In this document: positions 36,492-44,061 of the stretch, one piece after another
How the letters are laid out: each line of letters opens with the position of its first letter
Numbering within the stretch: position 1 is the stretch's first letter
DNA from: Bacteroidales bacterium
Lineage (GTDB): Bacteria > Bacteroidota > Bacteroidia > Bacteroidales > UBA12077
DNA length: 64,000 nt
Reading direction: 5' to 3'
Assembly (NCBI GenBank): GCA_016342685.1
Contig: JAEINU010000008.1
Coordinates: 1-64,000 of the forward strand
The notes under the pieces: generated by a model
The model's input: only the letters and a program-made list of their open reading frames with translations
Databases searched by the model: none
What the model was told of the DNA's origin: nothing
Translations under genes and position numbers: made by a program

Positions 36492-38783
36492 ATGAAAAAA
36501 GTAATATTCCTATTCATTTTCGTACTTATAGCAGATCTTATTATTGCGCAAGACATTACGGGTTTTAAATATCAGGCAGTAGTAAGAGATAATTCTGGAG
36601 ATCTTATTGTTGATCAGAGTATTGGTGTCAAGTTATCTATAATTGGTGTTTCAAGTGAAGGTTCTGTTTTATATACCGAAAATCATTCTAAAAGCACAAA
36701 TACCTATGGTGTTGTTGATTTGATTATTGGAGAAGGTACAGTAGAATTTGGTATTTTTTCGGATATTAATTGGGGTAAAAATAAGAAATATCTAAAATTA
36801 GAAATTGATGCAGGTTCTGGATATAAAGATATCGGAACGGTTCAGTTTTTATCGGTGCCATATGCTATATATGCAAATTCAGCCGCAAATTTAGGCGACG
36901 ATAATGTATATTCTACTGTAGATACCTTATTTGTAGTAAAAGATAATAGCGGAAACGTTGTGTTTGCAGTGTTTCCCGATGGAGCGCAGGTTTATGTAGA
37001 TGAATCGGTAAAAGGAAAAGTAGGCGGATTTGCGGTTAGTGGAAGAAATCCGAATAAGGCCGAAGGGGTTGATATATTTAGAGTAACGCCCGATAGTACC
37101 AGAATATTTGTAAATCCAACAACAATAAAGGGAAAGGTTGGAGGATTTGCAGTAAGTGGTCGAAATCCAAATAAAGCTATTGGAGATGATTATCTGGTTA
37201 TTACTCCCGATAGTACGCGTATTTATGTAAATCAAACTGCAAAAGGAAAAGTAGGAGGTTTTGCTGTAAGCGGAAGAAATCCAAACAAAGGAACGACAAA
37301 TCAGTTTTTAGATGTAACACCCGAAAATTATTTTATTGGCCATCAAAGTGGGGAGTCAGTTACTACAGGTTTGTATAATTCATTTTTGGGTTATCAGGCA
37401 GGAAAAAGTAATACAATTGCAAATGACAATGTTTTTATTGGATATCAAGTAGGATTAAATAACAGTACTGGTGGACAAAACGTATTTGTTGGAACCGAAG
37501 CTGGTGAAAATAATACTTCAGGAACACATAATGTTTTCATTGGACATCAAAGTGGATTTACAAATGATATTGGAAACTATAATTCCTTTGTTGGTTTTTC
37601 CAGTGGTTTTTCTAATACTTCAGGAGGAAATAATTTATTCTTTGGATATGAAAGTGGATATCACAATACATTAGGAAACGATAATACTTTTATTGGTTAT
37701 CAATGTGGCTTTACAAATACTACTGGAAATACAAATCTATTCTTAGGTTATCAAAGCGGATTTAGTAATTCATCAGGAAACAATAATCTATTTATTGGGA
37801 AGTTTAGTGGTTATTCGAATACCATTGGAGGATCTAATACTTTTATAGGGAGCCAGTCAGGTCAGAATAATATTGATGGAGTAGATAATCTTTTTATTGG
37901 AACACAAAGTGGTTTGGTGAATTCATCTGGAAATTATAATACTTTCTTGGGAAGTTCTTCAGGTGCGGCAAATACTACCGGAAATCATAATACATTTTTA
38001 GGATACATGTCAGGCTATTATAATACGACCGGACAAAGTAATACATTCATAGGGAAATATACAGGATATACAAATACAACAGGATTTTATAATGTCTTCG
38101 TTGGATTCTCTTCAGGATCATCTAACACAACTGGGGCTAGAAATATTAGCATGGGAGATCAAACTTTATACTATAACCAGACAGGAAATAGAAATGTAAG
38201 TATAGGTTATCAATCTGGTTATAGTACCACCTCATCAGGTAGCGTTTTTTTAGGTTGTTATGCTGGGTATAACGAAACGGGAGGAGATAGATTATACATA
38301 GATAATTCGAGTACAGCTGATCCTTTAATATTTGGAGAATTTGATAATAACAGAGTTGTTATAAATGGAAATTCTGCAGACAATCCATTAAACTATACAT
38401 TTTATGTTAATGGTCGTGGAGGTGGAGATTACTCATGGAATAGTTTAAGTGATAAGAGAATGAAGAAAGGTATAAAAACAATAGATGGAGCTCTTGATAA
38501 AGTTTTAAAATTACGTGGAGTTTATTTCGATTGGAAAGATCCAACTATGAAAGGTCATCAAATTGGATTTATAGCCCAAGAGGCAAAAGAGGTTGTCCCT
38601 GAAGTTGTACTTGGAAGTGAAGAAACTGAGTTTTCGATGCAGTATGCCCCAATTACTGCTGTTTTGGTTGAAGCCGTTAAGGAACAACAACAGATGATTA
38701 GCAAACAGAATAATCAAATCAATAAACAGCAGGAGCAAATAAATATGTTGATTAAGGAGATTGAGAATCTAAAAAAGGAATAA
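36492..38783 (+). CDS. Secreted fibre protein 4: head, three neck repeats, long NTFIG shaft, S74 chaperone
   Basis: A 763-residue protein. Signal peptide (1-19, ending IIAQ), a head starting ITGFKYQAVVRDNSGDL, and three neck repeats with GKVGGFAVSGRNPNK. The shaft is the longest NxFIG shaft in the array, about 19 units such as NTFIGYQCGFTNTTGNTNLFLGYQSG split over 15-residue steps. The S74 domain holds Ser653-Asp654 (LSDKRMKKGI), HQIGFIAQEAKEVVPEVV and a Gln-rich coiled coil (QQQMISKQNNQINKQQEQI). The neck DNA (36927-37273) is about 96 % identical to that of fibre gene 5. A terminator follows 31 bases after the stop. Confidence 0.85.
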   Translation: MKKVIFLFIFVLIADLIIAQDITGFKYQAVVRDNSGDLIVDQSIGVKLSIIGVSSEGSVLYTENHSKSTNTYGVVDLIIGEGTVEFGIFSDINWGKNKKYLKLEIDAGSGYKDIGTVQFLSVPYAIYANSAANLGDDNVYSTVDTLFVVKDNSGNVVFAVFPDGAQVYVDESVKGKVGGFAVSGRNPNKAEGVDIFRVTPDSTRIFVNPTTIKGKVGGFAVSGRNPNKAIGDDYLVITPDSTRIYVNQTAKGKVGGFAVSGRNPNKGTTNQFLDVTPENYFIGHQSGESVTTGLYNSFLGYQAGKSNTIANDNVFIGYQVGLNNSTGGQNVFVGTEAGENNTSGTHNVFIGHQSGFTNDIGNYNSFVGFSSGFSNTSGGNNLFFGYESGYHNTLGNDNTFIGYQCGFTNTTGNTNLFLGYQSGFSNSSGNNNLFIGKFSGYSNTIGGSNTFIGSQSGQNNIDGVDNLFIGTQSGLVNSSGNYNTFLGSSSGAANTTGNHNTFLGYMSGYYNTTGQSNTFIGKYTGYTNTTGFYNVFVGFSSGSSNTTGARNISMGDQTLYYNQTGNRNVSIGYQSGYSTTSSGSVFLGCYAGYNETGGDRLYIDNSSTADPLIFGEFDNNRVVINGNSADNPLNYTFYVNGRGGGDYSWNSLSDKRMKKGIKTIDGALDKVLKLRGVYFDWKDPTMKGHQIGFIAQEAKEVVPEVVLGSEETEFSMQYAPITAVLVEAVKEQQQMISKQNNQINKQQEQINMLIKEIENLKKE
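36927..37273 (+). repeat. Homogenised neck-repeat block, copy in fibre gene 4
   Basis: A 347-base block aligned without gaps to 39557-39903, with about 13 differences counted by eye (about 96 % identity). Flanking head and S74 regions of the two genes differ far more, mostly at silent positions. It includes two full GKVGGFAVSGRNPNK units and most of a third. Confidence 0.8.
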
Positions 38784-38813
38784 TTAATACTCAGATAGAA
38801 TAAGATTATAATG

Positions 38814-38842
38814 AAAGAGGCTTGTTATAAAAGCCTCTTTTT
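38814..38842 (+). terminator. Rho-independent terminator of fibre gene 4
   Basis: Ten-base stem AAAGAGGCTT / AAGCCTCTTT with a 7-base loop, followed by TTTTT counting the last stem bases. It lies 31 bases after the stop codon. The rest of the 299-base gap to fibre gene 5 holds no gene that I can see; it must contain that gene's promoter, which I could not place with confidence. Confidence 0.8.
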
Positions 38843-39082
38843 ATAGTCAGATAAAATGATTTTGGAATTTGAGTGTGAATTAAAAGGTTTCAATTTTTAT
38901 CAAGAGAAATTAATAATTGGTCACCATTTTTATGTATTTCGTAAAACTTGCGCTGTTGAAATATATCGTTTTGGCTTTTTAAGCTATTTTTAATACTGTA
39001 AGTTAGGACTTTAATTATATTGAATTTAAGCTTTAATCTTTTTAACTTGTCAGATTAGTATAAATAATAAAATACCAAACCT

Positions 39083-41188
39083 ATGAAAAAATTATTATTT
39101 CTATTTGTATTTTCGTTAGTCGTAAAGTGCATGGTAGCTCAGGATGTTACTGGTTTTAAATATCAGGCGGTTGTTCGCGATAACTCAGAAGAATTAATGG
39201 TTGATAAGAGTGTTGATATAAAAATATCAATAATTGATTTATCTGGCGATGGAACAACTTTGTATACAGAAAGTCACACTAAAGTCACGAATGCTTATGG
39301 TCTCATTGATTTGATTATTGGAGAGGGCACTGCTGAAACAGGAGTTTTTCAGGATATTGTTTGGGATGAAAATAAGAAGTTTATAAAAATAGAATTAGAT
39401 TCAGGTTCCGGTTTAAAGAACCTTGGTACAGTGCAATTATTATCTGTTCCTTTTTCAAAATTTTCAAATTCTGCATTACATGCCGATGTAGCTACTTTAG
39501 CAAATTCAGCATCAACTCTTGGGGGCGAAAATGTGTATTCAACAACATCAGATACTTTATTTGTAGTAAAGGATAATAGCGGAAACGTTGTATTTGCAGT
39601 ATTTCCCGATGGAGCGCAGGTTTATGTAGATGAATCGGTAAAAGGAAAAGTAGGTGGATTTGCAGTTAGCGGTCGAAATCCTAATAAGGCCGAAGGGGTT
39701 GATATATTTAGAGTAACGCCCGATAGTACCAGAATATTTGTAAATCCAACTACAGTAAAGGGAAAGGTTGGAGGATTTGCAGTAAGTGGGCGAAATCCAA
39801 ATAAAGCTATTGGAGATGATTATCTGGTTATTACTCCCGATAGTACGCGTATTTATGTAAATCAAACTGCAAAAGGAAAAGTTGGAGGTTTTGCTGTAAG
39901 CGGTCGAAATCCTAATAAAGGTGCCACAATTCAGTTCTTAGATCTAACACCCGATAATTATTTTATTGGTCATCAAACAGGGGCAAATCTTACAACAGGA
40001 CTTTATAATATTATGTTAGGTTATGAATCGGGATTGTCTAACCAATCCGGTTCGTATAATACATTTCTTGGATATCAATCTGGTTATTTGAATAATGCTA
40101 GTTATAACTCCTTTTTAGGATATCTGGCAGGAAGGGAGAATACGATAGGCGCTTTTAATACCTTCATGGGGTATGAGTCTGGGAGAAGTAATGATGAGGG
40201 TGATTATAATGTATTTTTAGGTCATCAAACAGGTTATTCTAACACCGACGGACATGAAAATGTTTTTATAGGATACAGAAGTGGGTATAGTAATACTGCT
40301 GGTTATGATAATATTTTTATAGGAAATCTTGCAGGGGAAAATGCTTCGGGTAATACACATAGTACATTTATTGGTAATGAAGCTGGCCAAAATGTAACTG
40401 GCGACGATAATATTTATATTGGCGACCGAGCTGGAACAAATGCTTATGTTACAAACCATGAGTCGTTCGGTACTGTTATTCTTGGTATCGATGCAGGAAG
40501 AAATGTTGTTGGACAGAACAATACTGTATTGGGTTACGGAGGAGGTTCAAGTTGGGGTGGTGAGAGCAGTGGTGATAATAATACATTTGTAGGGGCTGGT
40601 GCTGGAATGGGAGGACATCTCACGCGATTAGGAAGTGATAACGTATGTTTAGGTAATAATGCAGGTTCCGGAAAAACGGGTGATAATAAATTATACATTG
40701 CAAATAACTCATCTAGTACTTTAATTTATGGTGAATTTGATAATAACCAAGTTGTTATTAATGGAGTAGCGACTGATAATCCTTTGGATTATACGTTCTA
40801 TGTAAATGGCAGGGGGGGAGGTGACTATTCTTGGAATAGTTTAAGTGACGAAAGAAAGAAAAAGAATATTCAAACTATTGATGGTGCCTTAGATAAGGTC
40901 TTAAAACTTAGAGGAGTTTCTTTCGATTGGAAAGATACGGAAATGAAAGGTCGCCAAATTGGTTTTATTGCACAAGAGGCAAAAGAGGTTGTTCCTGAAG
41001 TTGTTCTTGGAAGTGACGAAACAGAATATTCAATGCAGTATGCACCTATTACAGCTGTTCTTGTTGAGGCTGTTAAAGAACAACAACAACAAATAGAAAG
41101 TCATAAAAATAAAATAGATTTACTTGAAAAAGAAAATAAAGAATTAACCGAGCGTCTGGAAAAACTAGAAAAGTTGATTCTAAAATAA
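39083..41188 (+). CDS. Secreted fibre protein 5: head, three neck repeats, NTFIG shaft, S74 chaperone
   Basis: A 701-residue protein, nearest relative of fibre protein 4. Signal peptide (1-19, ending MVAQ), a head starting VTGFKYQAVVRDNSEEL, an inserted Ala-rich stretch (ALHADVATLANSASTLG) before the neck, three neck repeats, and about 14 shaft units with some irregular ones (NESFGTVILGIDAGRNVVGQ region). The S74 domain holds Ser588-Asp589 (LSDERKKKNI), RQIGFIAQEAKEVVPEVV and a coiled coil. Its last 130 residues are almost the same as in protein 4 in amino acids, yet many codons differ, in contrast to the neck block. Confidence 0.85.
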   Translation: MKKLLFLFVFSLVVKCMVAQDVTGFKYQAVVRDNSEELMVDKSVDIKISIIDLSGDGTTLYTESHTKVTNAYGLIDLIIGEGTAETGVFQDIVWDENKKFIKIELDSGSGLKNLGTVQLLSVPFSKFSNSALHADVATLANSASTLGGENVYSTTSDTLFVVKDNSGNVVFAVFPDGAQVYVDESVKGKVGGFAVSGRNPNKAEGVDIFRVTPDSTRIFVNPTTVKGKVGGFAVSGRNPNKAIGDDYLVITPDSTRIYVNQTAKGKVGGFAVSGRNPNKGATIQFLDLTPDNYFIGHQTGANLTTGLYNIMLGYESGLSNQSGSYNTFLGYQSGYLNNASYNSFLGYLAGRENTIGAFNTFMGYESGRSNDEGDYNVFLGHQTGYSNTDGHENVFIGYRSGYSNTAGYDNIFIGNLAGENASGNTHSTFIGNEAGQNVTGDDNIYIGDRAGTNAYVTNHESFGTVILGIDAGRNVVGQNNTVLGYGGGSSWGGESSGDNNTFVGAGAGMGGHLTRLGSDNVCLGNNAGSGKTGDNKLYIANNSSSTLIYGEFDNNQVVINGVATDNPLDYTFYVNGRGGGDYSWNSLSDERKKKNIQTIDGALDKVLKLRGVSFDWKDTEMKGRQIGFIAQEAKEVVPEVVLGSDETEYSMQYAPITAVLVEAVKEQQQQIESHKNKIDLLEKENKELTERLEKLEKLILK
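39557..39903 (+). repeat. Homogenised neck-repeat block, copy in fibre gene 5
   Basis: Partner of the block at 36927-37273: the same 347-base length, no gaps, about 13 differences. It marks a recent exchange or conversion between the two genes. Confidence 0.8.
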
Positions 41189-41209
41189 ATAATTAACTTA
41201 AATAAATAA

Positions 41210-41241
41210 ACGTCCGAATCATTAAATGGTTCGGACGTTTT
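41210..41241 (+). terminator. Rho-independent terminator of fibre gene 5
   Basis: Nine-base stem ACGTCCGAA / TTCGGACGT around an 11-base centre (partly paired by CAT/ATG), followed by TTTTG. It lies 21 bases after the stop codon. Confidence 0.75.
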
Positions 41242-41376
41242 GTATTATATGTAATCAACTTTGAATGAAAAATAACATTTATAAAAGATTGGGTCTTATG
41301 ATGAACTTGAAATGAACTCGAAATTTATATAACTTGTATTTTTATATAGAATATTAAAAACTAATACTATACAATC

Positions 41377-43044
41377 ATGAAAAAGCTATTGAATTTAATC
41401 TTGTTTGTTCTGTTTACTAGTTTCAGTATTTATTCTCAAGTTCCCGAAAAACTAAACTATCAAGCAGTTGTAAGGAGTGCAAATGGTGAGCTTATTGTAA
41501 CTCAATCTGTAGATATTCAAATTTCAATAATCGACAGTATTGCAGGTGGAGATATTTTATATCGAGAAATCCAAACTAAGACAACGAATGATTTTGGAGT
41601 TGTAAATATTGTTATTGGTGATGGGGTATCCGATATGGGTGATTTTTCTCTCATTGAATGGGGTGTGAATAGTAAATTTTTAAAGATTGAAATTAATATT
41701 GGTGCAGGTCTTGTTGATATGGGAACTGTACAGTTACTATCAGTTCCATACGCATTATATGCAAGCTCTGCCGCTAATCTCGGAGATGAAAAAGTATATT
41801 CCACATCTACAGATACATTATTTGTTGTAAAAGATAATACAGGAAATGTAGTATTTGCTGTTTTTCCAGATGGTGCTCAGGTATATGTAAATGAATTGGC
41901 CAAAGGCAAAGTTGGTGGTTTTGCAGTGAGTGGAAGAAATCCGAACAAGGCAGAAGAAGTTGATATTTTTAAGGTAACCCCGGATAGTACACGAGTGTTT
42001 TTTAATGAAACAGTAAAAGGAAAAGTAGGTGGATTTGCGGTTAGTGGTCGAAATCCAAGCAAAGCTGGTTCTTCAGATTACTTTAGTGTTTCCGGAGAAA
42101 ATACTCCTATTATTATTAATCCAAGTAAAGCTAGTGTTGTTTGGTTTCCTAAAAAAGAGGCTTTTTGGGCAGGTAGGGTTTTAATTGAACACCCTGATAG
42201 TGTTGGTTTAAATTCTTTGGCAATTGGATATGAAGCTGTGGCTAAGGGGAGTAATTCACAATCTTTAGGTTATCAAACACGTGCAAGAGGAAATTTCTCG
42301 ACTGCTATTGGTTTTAAGACTCAGGCAAACGGAGTAGGTTGTTTTGCCGTTGGAGGTGAAGAACGAGGTGTTGATGGAACTGCAACAGGAGTTAATACAA
42401 TAGCTGATGGAACTGCATCTTTCGCATTAGGTTTAGGTTCAAATGCATCAGGCATAGCAAATACAGCAATAGGATTAAGGTCGAGTGCAACAGGCAATTT
42501 TGCTTCCACGGCATTTGGAGTATTTTCAAGTGCAACAGCAAACAGAGCAACAGCAATAGGATTTGGATCTGTGGCAAGTGCCGAACAAGCTCTTGCGATT
42601 GGAGTAAGTGATACAGCATCTGCATATAATTCAATGGCTATGGGGGTTGGTTCTAGAGCTTCAGGAATAGCAGCAATTGCTTTAGGAACATTTGTTGAAG
42701 CTAATACTACAGGAACATTTGTTGTTGGTCAGCTTAACGATCCTTTTGGATCAAATGATTTATGGAATACGAGTGATCCAATATTTGTTGTTGGAAATGG
42801 AATTTTTGGGATTCCGGGAGTTCTTTCTACAGCATTAAAAAGTAATGCTTTAGTAATTTTAAAAAATGGGAATATGGGTGTGGGAATTGACACCCCACAG
42901 CGAACAGTTCATATTAAAGATGTGATGAGATTAGAACCACGCTTAACAGCTCCACTAAATCCATCGGAAGGAGATATATATTTTGATGGAGTTGATAAAA
43001 AGTTAATGGTTTTTGATGGAACAATATGGCAAGCTTGTTGGTAA
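41377..43044 (+). CDS. Secreted fibre protein 6: head, two neck repeats, YadA-like shaft, no S74 domain
   Basis: A 555-residue protein. Signal peptide (1-20), a head starting VPEKLNYQAVVRSANGEL, two neck repeats (the second reads GRNPSK), and a shaft of YadA-head-like units (STAIGFKTQANGVGCFAVGG, ANTAIGLRSSATGNFASTAFG). Unlike its five paralogues it ends without an S74 chaperone: after VLKNGNMGVGIDTPQRTVHIKDVMRL comes PLNPSEGDIYFDGVDKKLMVFDGTIWQACW, an end seen in phage tail-fibre-like proteins. The stretch STAIGF and the NxNMGVG motif link it to fibre protein 3, whose last shaft part reads YRNGNMKIDG. It must trimerise, if at all, by another way. Confidence 0.83.
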   Translation: MKKLLNLILFVLFTSFSIYSQVPEKLNYQAVVRSANGELIVTQSVDIQISIIDSIAGGDILYREIQTKTTNDFGVVNIVIGDGVSDMGDFSLIEWGVNSKFLKIEINIGAGLVDMGTVQLLSVPYALYASSAANLGDEKVYSTSTDTLFVVKDNTGNVVFAVFPDGAQVYVNELAKGKVGGFAVSGRNPNKAEEVDIFKVTPDSTRVFFNETVKGKVGGFAVSGRNPSKAGSSDYFSVSGENTPIIINPSKASVVWFPKKEAFWAGRVLIEHPDSVGLNSLAIGYEAVAKGSNSQSLGYQTRARGNFSTAIGFKTQANGVGCFAVGGEERGVDGTATGVNTIADGTASFALGLGSNASGIANTAIGLRSSATGNFASTAFGVFSSATANRATAIGFGSVASAEQALAIGVSDTASAYNSMAMGVGSRASGIAAIALGTFVEANTTGTFVVGQLNDPFGSNDLWNTSDPIFVVGNGIFGIPGVLSTALKSNALVILKNGNMGVGIDTPQRTVHIKDVMRLEPRLTAPLNPSEGDIYFDGVDKKLMVFDGTIWQACW

Positions 43045-43064
43045 TAATATTTAAAGAAATATAA

Positions 43065-43203
43065 AAAAGGAGTTGTCAAAAAGTTAAAAAGATGTCTATA
43101 CTTCGACAGGCTCAGCATGACAACTTTTCCTGAATCAGCTTGTCAAACTGAGCTTGTCGAAGTGTTTCTGTTTTAAACCAGCTTTTTGGACAACCCCTTT
43201 CTT
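43065..43203. repeat. REP/MITE-like intergenic element B between convergent genes
   Basis: Runs from AAAAGGAGTTGTCAAAAAG (43066-43084) to CTTTTTGGACAACCCCTTT (43182-43200), imperfect inverted termini. The core at 43086-43121 (AAAAAGATGTCTATACTTCG...) is the reverse complement of the hairpin of element A with few changes. A second copy of the ACTGAGCTTGTCGAAGTG motif is at 43147-43164. It separates the ends of fibre gene 6 (+) and the heat-shock gene (-) and probably terminates both. Confidence 0.7.
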
Positions 43204-43231
43204 TATTTAAAGCATTATAAATATAGATTTA

Positions 43232-43681
43232 TCATGAAATTTCTATTTCTCTTGCTGGTTTTTCAATTGCTTCTTCTCTTTTTGGAAGAATAACTTGCAA
43301 TAATCCGTTTTTGTAAATAGCATTAATTTTCTCAGTATCAATTTTTTCAGAAATTTTGAAAGATCGGTTGAACGAATTAATATTAAATTCTCTTAAATTG
43401 AATTTTTCATCTTCGTTTGCTTCCACCTCTTTCTCTAAGGAAATACTAAGTAATCTTTTGTCAAGATCAATTTTAAAATCAGATTTTTCAAATCCAGGAG
43501 CTGCTATTTCAATTCTAAAATCAAATTGAGATTCTAAAATATTTGCAGGAGGACTTGTTGTAAATTGGTTCATATGTCCTTTCTCTTCAGTAAACATATT
43601 GTTCATTAAATCTGAAAAAGTGTTGTATCCATAATTTCTGTTCATTTGAGATACGGGTCTGTGTGTTCTTACTAGTGTCAT
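43232..43681 (-). CDS. Small heat-shock protein (Hsp20/alpha-crystallin)
   Basis: A 149-residue cytosolic holdase chaperone. The alpha-crystallin domain (about 45-135) has SQFDFRIEIAAPGFEKSDFKIDLDKRLLSISLEKE and ends with INAIYKNGLLQVILPK, the A-x-x-x-n-G-v-L motif of the family. The C-terminal tail AREIEIS holds an I-x-I motif that binds neighbouring dimers. It is convergent with fibre gene 6 and divergent from the propeller phosphatase gene. Direct repeats upstream may be its heat-stress control site. Confidence 0.93.
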   Translation of the reverse strand: MTLVRTHRPVSQMNRNYGYNTFSDLMNNMFTEEKGHMNQFTTSPPANILESQFDFRIEIAAPGFEKSDFKIDLDKRLLSISLEKEVEANEDEKFNLREFNINSFNRSFKISEKIDTEKINAIYKNGLLQVILPKREEAIEKPAREIEIS

Positions 43682-44061
43682 AATTTTATTGTTTAAGTTA
43701 TTATTATTTAGTTTAAATTAAATTAATATTCTTTGATTTGAATATTTCAAACAATGTACCAAAGCAATAAATTGTCGAAAAAGGCAATTGTAGCACTTAA
43801 AACACGACAAAATGACAATTATTCACAATTAACAATGACAAAATGACCTGTGTTAATCAGATTAATTTAATTTTACTAGTAGATATTTTGAGTTTTTATA
43901 ACTTGTACGATCATAATTGAGTTTACAGTTCTTGCCATTTATTTAGATTCGCATTAATTTGTGAATATAAATAATCCCCAACAGCTTTACTTTTTTAGCA
44001 TTTTGTCTTTTTGTTTTTTATATTTATATAGTTTTTCTTTGTATAAAAGGCTTTTGAAAAC
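43682..44061. other. Divergent 380-base spacer between hsp20 and the propeller-phosphatase gene
   Basis: No gene is visible here. Two exact copies of GACAAAATGAC (43806-43816 and 43837-43847), 31 bp apart and about three helical turns, lie about 125-165 bases upstream of the hsp20 start. Read from hsp20 they are GTCATTTTGTC. They could be an operator or stress-promoter element. The spacer is strongly AT-rich next to the + strand gene. Confidence 0.5.

Noticed and set aside
36927-37235. A 102-codon minus-strand reading frame in the neck of fibre gene 4, nearly the same as one at 39557-39865
   Set aside because: It is the antisense shadow of the conserved neck repeats. Its conservation is fully explained by the sense strand, and it has no start region or signal of its own.
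37400-38270. Regularly spaced short repeats suggesting a CRISPR array
   Set aside because: The repeats are degenerate, in frame and code for the NTFIGYxAG shaft; there are no identical repeats with unique spacers and no cas genes.
26830-43044. Prophage or tail-fibre locus, because of S74 domains
   Set aside because: No capsid, portal, terminase, baseplate or integrase gene is near, and every fibre protein has a Sec signal peptide.
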